A stretch of 64,000 bases of DNA from Rhodococcus aetherivorans (GTDB lineage Bacteria; Actinomycetota; Actinomycetes; Mycobacteriales; Mycobacteriaceae): positions 1 through 64,000 of the forward strand of contig NZ_JAALEG010000016.1 of the NCBI RefSeq assembly GCF_011058165.1, read 5' to 3'. The notes below the pieces were generated by a model. The model saw only the letters and a list, made by a program, of their open reading frames with translations. It made no database searches and was not told the origin of the DNA. The position numbers were made by a program, and so were the translations under genes. Within the stretch, counting starts at the first letter, position 1. The number at the start of each line of letters is the position of its first letter. This document shows, in pieces, positions 25,175 to 34,992 of this stretch.

Positions 25175-26959
25175 CTACTCGCCGGCTTCGATGATCGTCC
25201 GGAGGGTGGTGAGTTGCTCGGGGGTGATCCCCGTCGGTTGCATGACCGCGTTCCACCCGTCGACGTACCCGGAGGTGTATTTGTGGCCGTGGCCGCCCGG
25301 GACACCGGTGGAGAACGGCAGGTCCGCGGTGACCTGCCAGAACGTCACGAACGGCATCCAGAACATCTCCTCGAGCACATCCTGTCCGGGTGGCTGACCG
25401 ATCCAGTCCGGTTCGCCGAGGATCAGATTCGGGCTCCACCAGACGATCGGGTCGGACGGATGCATCAGGTACAGGACCCGACTGCCGTCCCAGGGCGTGT
25501 CCGCGGGAGGAATCTCCGTCCGGGGATCGTTGGTGAATCGCACCGTGCGCCCGTTCTGGTAGACCGGCTCGATCTCCGGGCTGCCCGGGGCACGCCGATC
25601 GCTGAATTCCCGGAACAGGGTGTTGAAGTTCGGGGGGCCGACGAACAGCGTCCCCGAGGTGCGGTTGCGCAGATCGTATTCGCCGCTGAAGGCGGTCTCG
25701 CCGCCGAACGAGCCGAGGCTCTCTCCGGCGACGAACAGCCGGGGGCGGTTGTCCTGTGGCAGTTTCGACCACACGTCGTAGACCGCGTCGAACAGATCGC
25801 GACCGGCTTGCCGGGCCTTGGATTGATCGACCAGATAGGAGATCCACGACGGCAGGTACGAGTACTGGAGCGCCACGGTCGCCGCGTCGCCACCGGTGAG
25901 ATACTCGAACGAATCCACCAGCGCGGGGTCCACCCACCCGCTTCCCGTGGTGGTGATCACCAGCAGGTTCCCCCGCTGGAAACCTCCGGCACGGCTGAGG
26001 TCCTCGACCGCCGACGCCGCCCGGGATTCGGAGTCGTCGGCCGACGCCAGTCCGGCATAGGCCCGGATCGGCTCCAGGGCCGGGCGTTGGGCGAACTGTG
26101 TGAGCTCCTCCGTGGAGGGGCCGGAGCCGATGAAGCTGCGCCCCTGCCACCCCAACGACTCCCACGGCACCACCGATCCCGGTCCGCCCGAACGCAGGCC
26201 GGTCGTGGGCTGCTGTATGCCCTCCGGGGTCATGGTGTCCCGCACCGAGAACGCCGAGTTGGCGACACCGACGAGGCCACCGAGCAGCACACCCGACACG
26301 ACCGCATAGACGAGCCAGGCGACCGCGAGCCACCCGACCACGGTCGCCGCGCGATGTCCGATCCACCGGTTGAGCAGAGCGGCCAGCCAGCGATACAAGC
26401 CCCGGACGCCGCGCCCGACCGCCAGGAGGAGACCGAACATCACTGCAGCCACGACGGGGGAGAGGACCACGAGCGCGACGTTGTACTCGGTGACCCCCAT
26501 CAACCCGCGGATCTCGTGCTGCCAGTACTGACCGACGGCGAAGGAGCCGACGAACAGCACCGCCGCGGCGACGAGGAAGACCAGCCAGGAGCCGCGCCGC
26601 GGACGTCGAGGGCCTCGGTCGGCGAATGCGCGCCACACGAACGCCGCGAACACCCCCAACCCGTAGCCGATCGCGGCAGTGATGCCACAGATCATGCCCT
26701 GGAGCAGGCCTCCGCGTGGTAGCAGCGACGGCGTGAACGACAGGCACGCGAAGATCAGTGCGCCCCAGCACCCCGGAAGGGTGACGTACAGCAGCTTCCG
26801 GCGGCCCCCGGTCTCGGGCGACCGGCTCTCGTCGTCTCCTTCCGCGGCCTCGACGGTCGCGGCGCGAGCTCCGGAGCCGGGAAGACCTGCACCGGTGTTC
26901 GCCGTGTCGGGCGCGCCCGGCGCCGAATCGTCCTGGGCGCCGGTTCCCTGTTGTGTCAT
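25175..26959 (-). CDS. Alpha/beta-hydrolase membrane protein (Abhydrolase_9 type)
   Basis: 594 residues from ATG 26959 behind AGGCGGAC. Residues 1-50 are polar; about 55-265 hold five or six TM segments. The C-terminal catalytic domain carries RPRLFVAGESLGSFGGETAF, whose GESLG is the nucleophile elbow, and DPIVWW and GHGHKY near the end, as in actinobacterial DUF2319/Abhydrolase_9 proteins, which have the same N-terminal membrane domain. Probably a membrane-bound esterase or lipase. Substrate unknown. Confidence 0.82.
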   Translation of the reverse strand: MTQQGTGAQDDSAPGAPDTANTGAGLPGSGARAATVEAAEGDDESRSPETGGRRKLLYVTLPGCWGALIFACLSFTPSLLPRGGLLQGMICGITAAIGYGLGVFAAFVWRAFADRGPRRPRRGSWLVFLVAAAVLFVGSFAVGQYWQHEIRGLMGVTEYNVALVVLSPVVAAVMFGLLLAVGRGVRGLYRWLAALLNRWIGHRAATVVGWLAVAWLVYAVVSGVLLGGLVGVANSAFSVRDTMTPEGIQQPTTGLRSGGPGSVVPWESLGWQGRSFIGSGPSTEELTQFAQRPALEPIRAYAGLASADDSESRAASAVEDLSRAGGFQRGNLLVITTTGSGWVDPALVDSFEYLTGGDAATVALQYSYLPSWISYLVDQSKARQAGRDLFDAVYDVWSKLPQDNRPRLFVAGESLGSFGGETAFSGEYDLRNRTSGTLFVGPPNFNTLFREFSDRRAPGSPEIEPVYQNGRTVRFTNDPRTEIPPADTPWDGSRVLYLMHPSDPIVWWSPNLILGEPDWIGQPPGQDVLEEMFWMPFVTFWQVTADLPFSTGVPGGHGHKYTSGYVDGWNAVMQPTGITPEQLTTLRTIIEAGE

Positions 26960-27075
26960 CGCTGTCCGCCTATGTGCGACCGGTCCGGGACGAGCGAGAA
27001 GCATTCCCGATTTCGCGCCAGGCCGACTTCTCGATCAGCAGGGGAACGAAGGTCCGGATCTCCTCCTCGGCCTGG

Positions 27076-27501
27076 TCAGTAGTAGTCGGCTCGCGGGTTC
27101 CAGGTCGAGATCGCCCAGATCACCACCACGTCGAGCGCGATGATCAGGATCGACCACCACGGGTAGTACGGGAGCCACAGGAAGTTCGCGAGGATCGACA
27201 GCGCAGCGATGACAATTGCCGACACTCGTGCCCACGTCGCGCCGCTGATCAGGGCGATGCCCACGACCACCATCACCACACCGAAGACGATATGGACCCA
27301 CCCCCAGGTGGTCAGGTCGAATTTGAAGGTGTACTCCTGGCCCTGGACGAACACCTCGTCCTCGGCCACCGCCGCAATCCCTTGGAAGAACTGCAGGATG
27401 CCGATCGTGGCCATGATGACCGCGGCCCCGATCGACGTCCCCGCGGCGATGCCCTGTTTGACGGACATGCCTTCCTGATCGGCACGCACGTTCTGAGACA
27501 T
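27076..27501 (-). CDS. Four-TM membrane protein (DUF7144-like)
   Basis: 141 residues with four hydrophobic segments (about 18-42, 68-88, 92-112, 115-133). TWGWVHIVFGVVMVVVGIAL and ANFLWLPYYPWWSILIIALD are the repeated small-membrane-protein pattern of the family. AAGGGGAG precedes the ATG. Common in Mycobacteriales, function unknown. It follows the same direction as the hydrolase gene, 116 bp upstream of its start. Confidence 0.75.
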   Translation of the reverse strand: MSQNVRADQEGMSVKQGIAAGTSIGAAVIMATIGILQFFQGIAAVAEDEVFVQGQEYTFKFDLTTWGWVHIVFGVVMVVVGIALISGATWARVSAIVIAALSILANFLWLPYYPWWSILIIALDVVVIWAISTWNPRADYY

Positions 27502-27749
27502 GATGCTCCCCTTCCGAGGCGGGATTGGTCTCGCCCAGTGTGCGCTTCGGCTCTGTTTCTCTGCAGTGGCTTCGGGCCTTTTTCCCGTTTCGAAGCGGTC
27601 ACGAGACCGGCATGCGCCGGGGGCGGGTCGGTGTCCCGATGCCGCATGTGCAAAAACCGATGCGGGTTGCCGCGCGCGGACTATCGTCGAACAGGTGGTG
27701 GGTGGTGCGCCCGCCGAACACTGGTTCCGTCGCTGAAACGAGGCTCCTG

Positions 27750-28199
27750 GTGACCGATTCCGATATCGACGAGATGGGTCCGGTCGACTATCTCGTCATC
27801 GAGTTTCCTGCCGATCGCCCTCCCGACGGGTCGGCGCTACCGCTCCTGCGCGACCTCGTCGAGCGCGGCATCATCCGGGTGCTGGACCTGGCGTTCGTCC
27901 GCAAGGACCCCGACGGCTCCGTCGCCGGGATCGACATCGCCGAGGTCGGGCTCGAGGGCGAGTTCGACGTGACCCTGTTCGCGGAGGCCGCCTCGGGTCT
28001 GCTCGACGACACTGATTTCGCCGAAGCCGGAGCCGCGCTCGAGCCGGGCTGCTCGGCAGCCGTCCTGGTCTACGAGAACACCTGGGCCGCGCCCTTCGCG
28101 CGGGCACTGCGTCGCAACGGCGCCCAGCTCGTCGCGTCGGGCCGCATCCCGGTGCAGAGCATCCTGTCGTCTCTGGACGCCCTTGGATCTGAAAGCTGA
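27750..28199 (+). CDS. DUF6325 family protein
   Basis: 149 residues from GTG 27750. The sequence MGPVDYLVIEFPADRP followed by LLRDLVERGIIRVLDLAFVR is the conserved opening of this acidic actinobacterial family, with VLVYENTWAAPFARALRRNG near the end. Members are often found beside SHOCT-domain proteins, as here: the next gene begins 55 bp on. The function is not known; a stress or membrane role is speculative. Confidence 0.75.
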   Translation: MTDSDIDEMGPVDYLVIEFPADRPPDGSALPLLRDLVERGIIRVLDLAFVRKDPDGSVAGIDIAEVGLEGEFDVTLFAEAASGLLDDTDFAEAGAALEPGCSAAVLVYENTWAAPFARALRRNGAQLVASGRIPVQSILSSLDALGSES

Positions 28200-28254
28200 A
28201 GTAGAGCAAAGTAATTCGAATCGACATGCCATTCGAGTACCCGAGGAGTGCACC

Positions 28255-28548
28255 ATGCCCGGACTGCTTCGCGGAGTCGCCCGTACCGCCGTGGTGGCCG
28301 GAACCGCCACCGCCGTGTCCAACCGGGTGTCCCGGCGGCAGGGCCGGCGCTGGGCGGCGCAGGAGCAGGCTCCATACGACCGCGATGCGCAGTACCCGCC
28401 CGAACCTGCCCCGACGCCGGCCGCCCCGGCGGCGCCGGGAGGGACGGACCGGATCGCCGCATTGAAGGACCTCGCCGAGCTGAAAACACAAGGCGTGCTC
28501 ACCGAGGCCGAGTTCGAGGCCGAGAAGGCCCGGATCCTGGCGTCCTGA
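28255..28548 (+). CDS. SHOCT-domain small protein
   Basis: 97 residues from ATG 28255 behind GAGGAG. The N-terminal third (MPGLLRGVARTAVVAGTATAV) is basic and hydrophobic, the middle is proline-rich, and the C-terminal 30 residues DRIAALKDLAELKTQGVLTE plus EFEAEKARIL form a SHOCT oligomerisation module. Forms a pair with the DUF6325 gene. Probably a small membrane-associated protein of unknown role. Confidence 0.8.
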   Translation: MPGLLRGVARTAVVAGTATAVSNRVSRRQGRRWAAQEQAPYDRDAQYPPEPAPTPAAPAAPGGTDRIAALKDLAELKTQGVLTEAEFEAEKARILAS

Positions 28549-28633
28549 TCCCTCCGCTCGATCGGCACGGCGGCCGGCCGTCGCCGGCGGGTCGGCCGGT
28601 CAGCGAGGGCGACGCCGCGGCGCAGCAGCGGGC

Positions 28634-29050
28634 TCAGCCGCGCCGCCTGCCCCACTCGATCGCCGGGCACGCGTCCATCACCATCGCCACGCCCTGCTCG
28701 GTGGTGCGCCGGAACGCGTCCTCGTCGATCACGCCGAGCTGGAACCACACGCCCTTCGCGCCGATCGCGACGGCCTGGTCGGCGAACTCGCCCGCCGACT
28801 CCGACCGGCGGAACACGTCGACCACCTCGACGGGGAACGGGACGTCGGCGAGGGACGCGTAGCCCTGCTCGCCGAGCACCGTCGGCGCGTTCGGATGAAT
28901 GGGGACGATCCGCTTGCCGCGCTCCTGCAACAGGCGCGCGATCCGATACGCGGTCCGGCCGGGATTGCCGGACAGCCCGACCACCGCCCAGGTGTCGCAG
29001 TCGTCGAGCATCAGGTTCACAGCCTTCGGGTCCTGCCAGGACGTGCTCAT
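28634..29050 (-). CDS. CoA-binding protein (YccU-like)
   Basis: 138 residues, full length for the family. WAVVGLSGNPGRTAYRIARLLQ is the glycine-rich CoA-binding Rossmann start, IVPIHPNAPTVLGEQGYASL and VWFQLGVIDEDAFRRTTEQG follow (cited in short runs). The C-terminus is VMDACPAIEWGRRRG. These proteins bind CoA as in succinyl-CoA synthetase alpha but have no known reaction. A decayed copy of its last 59 bp lies at 21106-21164. Confidence 0.87.
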   Translation of the reverse strand: MSTSWQDPKAVNLMLDDCDTWAVVGLSGNPGRTAYRIARLLQERGKRIVPIHPNAPTVLGEQGYASLADVPFPVEVVDVFRRSESAGEFADQAVAIGAKGVWFQLGVIDEDAFRRTTEQGVAMVMDACPAIEWGRRRG

Positions 29051-29252
29051 GGCAGCAAAATTACCCCTCGTCGGCGCGGGGCGGACATCGTCGCGGCACC
29101 CGGTCCGACCCACCGAAGGCCGACTCGTCCGGCCACCGCCGAACCCCTGCCCGTACTCTGGAGTACAGAAACTCGAGTCGTGCCGCGTTGGACCCGTCGC
29201 AACACAGCTCACCGATGTGTACGGGGCGCAGCACAGAAATGGACGCAGTCGA

Positions 29253-30047
29253 GTGCAAGATACGGCCGGTCGAGGCATCCAAGCCTTCATTTCCGAGGTC
29301 ATCCAGCGCGGGGGCCGCGCCGAGCGGCTCGAGCACCTGCCGCGCAACCCGGTCCAGGTGTGGGGCGTCGACGGGGACAGCTGCATCGTGCGCGTCCGCG
29401 CCAAGATCGACGGGGACTGGCAGGCGCGACGGCAGGACGCCCTGCCGGACGCCGACGACACGGGCTCGCAGTTCTGGGTCTTCGTGGACCTGGGGAGCAC
29501 CCCGGTGACGTACTTCGTGCTTCCGTCCGACGAGGTCGCGGCGGGGATCGCCGCCGAGGTCGACATCTGGATGGCCGATGCGCGCGGCCGGACCCGCACC
29601 GGAAGCCACGCCATCCCGCTCAGCAGCGTCGCCCACGGCAAGGACCGCTGGGACCTGCTCGGCCTGACGCCGGCCAAGGACACCACCCGCTACACCGACG
29701 ACGACGCGGCCGAGGCCGAGCAGGAGCGGCTCGCCCGCAACCGCGCGCGCAAGGCGAGCGCCTCGGGCAAGGCACGCGGGGCGGCCGAACCCGAGGTCGC
29801 CGAGGACCCGCGGCTGCCGGTGCTCGCCGACTGGGACGGCTACCGGGTCAAGGGGCGGTTCGACCCCGCCACCGGCGTCCTCGAGATCACGGCCGGTCCG
29901 ATGGAGGGCCGGCGGTTTCCCGATCCGACCACCGCCGCCGTCGCCGTCGCCAGCTACCTCAGCGGTGACGTCGAATCGTGCGACGGCGGCATGTTCTGGC
30001 GCCTCGACCAGCCGGAATCCACGCCGTTGGGGGCGCACCTCGCCTGA
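29253..30047 (+). CDS. Conserved hypothetical protein, 264 residues
   Basis: The start is set at GTG 29253; the site has only a weak ribosome-binding signal, so it may lie nearby. The first 160 residues are a mixed alpha/beta domain (AERLEHLPRNPVQVWGVDGD, FWVFVDLGSTPVTYFVLPSD) that reads as a compact substrate-free fold. A basic/alanine-rich linker follows at about 165-190. The C-terminal domain (VKGRFDPATGVLEITAGPME) ends in a helix. Resembles proteins with N-terminal DUF4357-like segments, but I do not assign a family. Confidence 0.6.
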   Translation: MQDTAGRGIQAFISEVIQRGGRAERLEHLPRNPVQVWGVDGDSCIVRVRAKIDGDWQARRQDALPDADDTGSQFWVFVDLGSTPVTYFVLPSDEVAAGIAAEVDIWMADARGRTRTGSHAIPLSSVAHGKDRWDLLGLTPAKDTTRYTDDDAAEAEQERLARNRARKASASGKARGAAEPEVAEDPRLPVLADWDGYRVKGRFDPATGVLEITAGPMEGRRFPDPTTAAVAVASYLSGDVESCDGGMFWRLDQPESTPLGAHLA

Positions 30048-30179
30048 CGGCACCCGAGGTTTCCGCCCTGTTCGCCGTCGCGTCGACTCCGGGGTGCCCA
30101 AGGGCAACCCGAACCCGTTCGACTATGGTCATACTCGACGTGTGCCCCTGAGCACGTCGGCGAACGGAAGTGAGAGATC

Positions 30180-31100
30180 ATGGGCAGCCCTCGTGGGGCC
30201 GAGCGAATAGCCGAATACCCGAGGCCCTCGCACACCCTGCTGCACATCACCGACACCCACCTGGTCGGCGGAGACGAACTGCTCTACGGGACGGTCGACG
30301 CCGACGCCCGGGTGCGGCAGATTCTCGCCGATATCCGCGCGTCCCAGGTACAGCCGGACGCGCTCGTGTTCACCGGCGACCTCGCCGACCGCGGCCAGCC
30401 CGACGCCTACTCGAAGCTGCGCGGCCTCGTCGAGCCCGTCGCGCAGGCACTCGGCGCGCAGATCGTGTGGGCCATGGGCAACCACGACGACCGCGCCACC
30501 TTCCGCGAACTGCTGCTGGATCAGGCGCCGTCCACCGGCCCGATCGACCGCGTATACGACGTCAACGGCCTGCGCATCATCACCCTCGACACCTCGGTGC
30601 CCGGGTTCCACCACGGCGAGATCTCGCAGGAGCAGCTGAACTGGCTGGCGCAGGAACTCGAGACGTCGGCGCGCTTCGGCACCATCCTCGCCATGCACCA
30701 CCCGCCGGTGCCCAGCGTGTTCGACCAGGCCGTGCTCGTCGAGCTGCGCGACCAGGCCTGCCTCGCCGAGGTGCTGCGCGGCACCGACGTGCGCACCATC
30801 CTCGCCGGGCACCTGCACTACACCACGACCGCGACCTTCGCCGACATCCCCGTCTCCGTGGCCTCCTCGACGTGCTACACCCAGGACCTCAACGTTCCGG
30901 CCGGGTGCCAGCGCGGCCACGACGGTGCCCAGGGCTTCAACCTCGTGCACGTCTACCCGGACACCATCGTCCACTCCGTGGTGCCGACCGGCAGCTACAT
31001 CACCACCGGCCGGCCGTCCACCGCGGAGGACGCGGCCCAGCGTCTCGCCGAGGCCGGAATCCGCATCCCCGAGAACCCGGACGTCACCGTCCGCGTCTAG
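30180..31100 (+). CDS. cpdA: Metallophosphoesterase, cyclic-nucleotide phosphodiesterase type
   Basis: 306 residues. Calcineurin-like motifs are all present: D25-x-H27 (ITDTHL), [25 protein letters not shown] and [10 protein letters not shown]. This set is that of the CpdA/Rv0805 class III phosphodiesterases, which hydrolyse 3',5'-cAMP and related phosphodiesters at a dinuclear metal site. The length is close to that of Rv0805. Convergent with the aldolase gene, overlapping its 3' end by 4 bp. The gene symbol reflects family membership rather than a proven activity. Confidence 0.85.
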   Translation: MGSPRGAERIAEYPRPSHTLLHITDTHLVGGDELLYGTVDADARVRQILADIRASQVQPDALVFTGDLADRGQPDAYSKLRGLVEPVAQALGAQIVWAMGNHDDRATFRELLLDQAPSTGPIDRVYDVNGLRIITLDTSVPGFHHGEISQEQLNWLAQELETSARFGTILAMHHPPVPSVFDQAVLVELRDQACLAEVLRGTDVRTILAGHLHYTTTATFADIPVSVASSTCYTQDLNVPAGCQRGHDGAQGFNLVHVYPDTIVHSVVPTGSYITTGRPSTAEDAAQRLAEAGIRIPENPDVTVRV

Positions 31101-32119
31101 GCTCGCGCCGCACGTTCGCCCAGCAGGTCGAGGGCGATGTCGACGATCATGTCCTCCTGCCCGCCGACGAGCGCGCGTCGCCCGACCTCGAGCAGGAGGG
31201 TGCGCACGTCGATGCCGTAACGCTCGGACGCTGCCTCCGCGTGGCGGAGGAACGAGGAGTACACGCCGGCGTAGCCGAGGGTGAGGGTCTCGCGGTCCAC
31301 CCGGACCGGCCGATCCTGAAGCGGCCGGACCAGGTCGTCGGCGGCGTCCTGCAGCGCGAACAGGTCGCTGCCGTGGGTCCAGCCCTGCAGGTCGGCGACG
31401 GCGACGAACGCCTCGAGCGGGCAGTTGCCGGCCCCGCCGCCGTGGCCGGCCAGGGAGGCATCGACGCGAGTCACCCCTTCCTCGACGGCGACCACGGAGT
31501 TCGCCACCGACAACGACAGATTCTCGTGGGCGTGGATACCGATCTCGGTGCCCGGGTCGAGCACGTTCCGGTAGGCCCGAACCCGTTCGCGTACCCCGTC
31601 CATGGTCAGCCGACCGCCGGAGTCGGTCACGTAGACGCAGTGCGCGCCGTAGGACTCCATCAACTTCGCCTGTCGCGCCAGCTCGGCGGGCGGTGCCATG
31701 TGGCTCATCATGAGGAATCCGGAGACGTCCATGCCCAGCTCGCGGGCCGTGGCGATGTGCTGGGCCGAGACGTCCGCCTCGGTGCAGTGCGTGGCCACGC
31801 GCACCGAGCGGACCCCGAGCCGGTAGGCGTGCTCGAGTTCGCGGATCGTGCCGATCCCGGGCAGGAGCAGCGTGGTGAGGCGCGCCCGGGACACGTTCGC
31901 GGCCGCGGCCTCGATCCACTCCCAGTCGGTGTGGCTGCCCGGTCCGTAGTTGAGGCTGCCCCCGGCCAGTCCGTCGCCGTGGGCGACCTCGATGGCGTCG
32001 ACACCGGCCGCGTCCAGCGCGGCCACGATACGGCCCACGTCGTCCGGGGTGATGCGGTGCCGAACGGCGTGCATCCCGTCCCGGAGCGTGACGTCCTGGA
32101 TGAACAGTTCGGTCGTCAT
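31097..32119 (-). CDS. 4-hydroxy-2-oxovalerate aldolase
   Basis: 340 residues. [18 protein letters not shown] is the DmpG/HsaF N-terminus with the metal Asp and base Arg, [15 protein letters not shown] carries metal-binding His, and [17 protein letters not shown] completes the active site. The C-terminal communication domain contacts the dehydrogenase. It splits 4-hydroxy-2-oxo acids into pyruvate and an aldehyde that is channelled to the acylating dehydrogenase encoded just upstream. It could be from catechol meta-cleavage or steroid catabolism (Hsa type); context favours aromatics. Confidence 0.93.
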   Translation of the reverse strand: MTTELFIQDVTLRDGMHAVRHRITPDDVGRIVAALDAAGVDAIEVAHGDGLAGGSLNYGPGSHTDWEWIEAAAANVSRARLTTLLLPGIGTIRELEHAYRLGVRSVRVATHCTEADVSAQHIATARELGMDVSGFLMMSHMAPPAELARQAKLMESYGAHCVYVTDSGGRLTMDGVRERVRAYRNVLDPGTEIGIHAHENLSLSVANSVVAVEEGVTRVDASLAGHGGGAGNCPLEAFVAVADLQGWTHGSDLFALQDAADDLVRPLQDRPVRVDRETLTLGYAGVYSSFLRHAEAASERYGIDVRTLLLEVGRRALVGGQEDMIVDIALDLLGERAARA

Positions 32120-33093
32120 CGGGTGGTCTCCAGTTCTGCCGCGCGTGCGGTGTCCGTCTCGGCGGCGGCCTCCGCGAACCGCAGGGCGGCCGAGGTCATG
32201 ATGTCGAGGTTGCCCGCGTACGCGGGCAGATAATGCGCGGCACCCTCGACCTCGAGGAATACCGACACCTGGTGGGTGGGTGTGGCCGGGGCGCCGTCGG
32301 CGAGCAGGGTATGCACCGGTTGCCCCTCCGGAACCGGGGTGATCTGCACCCGCTGCTTGAGCCGGTAGCCCGGCACGTAGGCGGCGACGTCGGCGACCAT
32401 CCGCTCGATCGACTCCCGGACGGCGTCGTGCACGACTGCGCTCGGCTCGGAGATCAGGCAGAACACGGTGTCCCGCATGATCAGCGGCGGCTCGGCAGGG
32501 TTCAGGACGATCACCGCCTTGCCCCGGGCCGCGCCGCCGACCGACTCGATCGCGTGCGCCGTCGTCTCGGTGAACTCGTCGATGTTCGCGCGGGTGCCGG
32601 GTCCGGCGGACTTCGACGCGATGGACGCGACGATCTCGGCGTAGGCGACGGGCGTGACGCGCGAGACCGCCGCCACGACGGGGATGGTTGCCTGCCCACC
32701 GCAGGTGACCATGTTGACGTTCGGGGCGTGCCGGTGTGCGTCGAGGTTGACGGCCGGAACGACGAAGGGGCCGATCGCTGCGGGCGTGAGGTCGATCAGC
32801 CGCTTGCCGTAGGGTTCGAGCGCCCGGGCGTTGGCCCGGTGCGCCTGTGCCGACGTCGCGTCGAACACGAAGCCGATCTCGTCGAAGTTCGGCAGGCCGA
32901 TCAGGCCCGCCACGCCGTCGGCGGTGGTGGGGACACCCAGCCGGCGGGCGCGGGCCAGGCCGTCCGAGTCGGGATCGATGCCGACCATGGCGCCCATCTC
33001 GAGATTGGTCGAGTTCCGGATCACCTTGATCATCAGGTCGGTGCCGATGTTGCCGGAGCCGATGACGGCCACCTGTGTTCTGCGGGTGCTCAT
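32116..33093 (-). CDS. Acetaldehyde dehydrogenase (acylating)
   Basis: 325 residues. [20 protein letters not shown] is the NAD fold, the catalytic cysteine is in [14 protein letters not shown], and [18 protein letters not shown] and [18 protein letters not shown] follow. DmpF/HsaG family: oxidises acetaldehyde or propionaldehyde from the partner aldolase to the acyl-CoA using NAD and CoA. It overlaps the aldolase (4 bp) and hydratase (4 bp) genes, so the three are an operon and probably an aldolase-dehydrogenase complex. Confidence 0.94.
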   Translation of the reverse strand: MSTRRTQVAVIGSGNIGTDLMIKVIRNSTNLEMGAMVGIDPDSDGLARARRLGVPTTADGVAGLIGLPNFDEIGFVFDATSAQAHRANARALEPYGKRLIDLTPAAIGPFVVPAVNLDAHRHAPNVNMVTCGGQATIPVVAAVSRVTPVAYAEIVASIASKSAGPGTRANIDEFTETTAHAIESVGGAARGKAVIVLNPAEPPLIMRDTVFCLISEPSAVVHDAVRESIERMVADVAAYVPGYRLKQRVQITPVPEGQPVHTLLADGAPATPTHQVSVFLEVEGAAHYLPAYAGNLDIMTSAALRFAEAAAETDTARAAELETTR

Positions 33094-33947
33094 GTGTGGT
33101 CCTCCTCGGTGAAGGTCGCGGTCACCGAACCGAGTCCGGTGATGTCCGCGGTGACGGTGGAGCCGGGGTGGACGGGCGCCATCGGCCCGAGGGCCCCGGA
33201 CAGGACGATCTGCCCGGCGCGGAGCGGTTCACCGAACCGGCGGGCGGTGTCGGCGAGCCACGCCAGGGCCCGCAGCGGGTCGCCCAGGCAGGCCGCGCCG
33301 TTCCCGGTGGACACCGCCGCGCCGTCGACACGCATCGCCATCTCGGTGTCGACCGGTTCGAACTCGTCGAGCCCGCGGCGCCGGGTGCCGAGGACGAACA
33401 GCCCGGACGAGGCATTGTCGGCGACCGTGTCCCCGAAGGTGATGTCCCACCCTGCGATCCGGCTGTCGACGATCTCGAGGGCGGCGACGGCGTAGTCGAC
33501 GCTGTCGCGGATGCGCCGGGCGTCGAGCGGGCCGTCGGCGAGGTCCTGCCCGAGCACGAAGGCGATCTCCGCCTCGACCTTCGGTTGCAGCAGGCGGTGG
33601 AAGGGCACGGGTTCGTCCTCGGTGTACTGCATGTCGTCGAACAGAACACCGAAGTCGGGCCGGTCCACGCCGAGTTGCCGCTGGACCGCCGGTGACGTGA
33701 GCCCGATCTTGCGACCGACCACACGAGCGCCGGCGGCCGTGCGTGCCGCGTTCAGTTTCGTCTGGACCGCGTAGGCGCGCTCGATATCGGAGCTGCCGAT
33801 GAGGTCACGCACCGGCGGGCACGGTGAGTGGGTGCGCACCGCGTGGTCGATCCGGACGAAGGCCGCGTGTACAGCCGGATCGTCCGTCGCGGCGCCGCCG
33901 GCGGAGGGCGGAGCCGGCATGCGGTCGGTTCCTGGGGAGGGGGTCAT
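33090..33947 (-). CDS. 2-keto-4-pentenoate hydratase
   Basis: 285 residues from ATG 33947; ATG 33920 is an alternative start. [40 protein letters not shown] and [12 protein letters not shown] are the fumarylacetoacetate-hydrolase-fold hydratase motifs (metal-binding E-x-E). It hydrates 2-hydroxypenta-2,4-dienoate to 4-hydroxy-2-oxovalerate, the substrate of the aldolase in the same operon. First gene of the operon, divergent from the IclR gene. Confidence 0.9.
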   Translation of the reverse strand: MTPSPGTDRMPAPPSAGGAATDDPAVHAAFVRIDHAVRTHSPCPPVRDLIGSSDIERAYAVQTKLNAARTAAGARVVGRKIGLTSPAVQRQLGVDRPDFGVLFDDMQYTEDEPVPFHRLLQPKVEAEIAFVLGQDLADGPLDARRIRDSVDYAVAALEIVDSRIAGWDITFGDTVADNASSGLFVLGTRRRGLDEFEPVDTEMAMRVDGAAVSTGNGAACLGDPLRALAWLADTARRFGEPLRAGQIVLSGALGPMAPVHPGSTVTADITGLGSVTATFTEEDHT

Positions 33948-34020
33948 GGCGGTCCCGGAAGGTCGAAGGGAATTGGTCTGCCCACTGTCGCCGGGCGAGC
34001 CGGCATCCGGCCAGGACAAT

Positions 34021-34037
34021 GTTCGACTCAGTGGAAC
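34021..34037. promoter_or_regulatory. GTTC-N9-GAAC dyad in the divergent promoter region, candidate IclR site
   Basis: GTTCGACTCAGTGGAAC lies between the hydratase start (33947) and the IclR-family gene (34092). IclR-type regulators often bind imperfect palindromes with GTTC/GAAC or TTCC/GGAA arms. Its position near the middle of the divergent region would let it control both directions. Confidence 0.4.
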
Positions 34038-34091
34038 GTACAGTGGTGGGTGACCCGAATCGCCAGGTCACCGGACGAAAGGGTGAATGCG

Positions 34092-34874
34092 GTGCACACT
34101 CCCAGCGACGTGCAGATCGACCCGAACACCGTGCTCGGCAAGGTCGTCACCGTGCTGTATGCGTTCACCGTCGACGACCACGGGCTCAGCCTCGCGGAAC
34201 TCGGCCGGCGCACCGGCATCCCCAAGGGCACCCTGCACCGGCTGGTCTCCGACCTCGTCAAGGTGCGCCTTCTCGACCGCACCCAGGCCGGCTACCGGCT
34301 GAGCGGGCAACTGTTCGAACTCGGAATGCGGGCGTCCACCGAACGCAGCCTGATCGAGGTCGCAACCCCGTTCATGGAGGACCTGTACGAGCGGACGCAC
34401 GAGACGGTGCACCTCGGCATCCTCGAGGGCACCGAAGTGGTCTACATCTCCAAGATCGGGGGACACCGGCAGGCCCGCTCCCCGTCCCGTCTCGGCGGCC
34501 GAATGCCGCTGCACTGCACGGCCATCGGAAAGGCCCTCCTCGCATACTCCGATCCGGAGATCCTCGAGAGGGTGCTCGCCGAGCCACTCGAACGGCGCAC
34601 CCCGAAGACGCTGTCCGGGCCCGGACTGCTGCGCGCACAGCTCGAACGCATCGTCGACGAGGGGGTCGCGTACGAACGCGAGGAATCCGCGATGGGCATC
34701 ACCTGCGTCGCGGCGCCGGTACTCGACCCGGACGACCGGCCGATCGCGGCCCTCAGCGTCACCGGTCCCGTGGCCCGCTTCCATCCCGAGCGGCACGCCA
34801 CGTCGGTGCGCGCGGCCGCAGCCGGCGTCGCCGCCACCCTCGCGCGCCGCGCGCGGATGTCGGAGCCGGAATGA
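34092..34874 (+). CDS. IclR-family transcriptional regulator
   Basis: 260 residues from GTG 34092 (GTG 34083 also possible). The winged HTH is at about 17-75 (LSLAELGRRTGIPKGTLHRL), followed by the IclR effector domain with ETVHLGILEGTEVVYISKIG, LHCTAIGKALLAY and ESAMGITCVAAPVL. Divergent from the hydratase-dehydrogenase-aldolase operon, it is the likely regulator of that operon, responding to an aromatic-ring metabolite. Confidence 0.9.
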   Translation: MHTPSDVQIDPNTVLGKVVTVLYAFTVDDHGLSLAELGRRTGIPKGTLHRLVSDLVKVRLLDRTQAGYRLSGQLFELGMRASTERSLIEVATPFMEDLYERTHETVHLGILEGTEVVYISKIGGHRQARSPSRLGGRMPLHCTAIGKALLAYSDPEILERVLAEPLERRTPKTLSGPGLLRAQLERIVDEGVAYEREESAMGITCVAAPVLDPDDRPIAALSVTGPVARFHPERHATSVRAAAAGVAATLARRARMSEPE

Positions 34875-34992
34875 GACGGTGCCGCACCGTGCTCGGCGGC
34901 CGGCCCGGCAGTTCCGGCAGGGAACACCGGACCGTCGCGGAGGCGGACGAATCGGACAGCGCGTGGGGTGTTCGTCGTCTAGGCTGCCGCGC

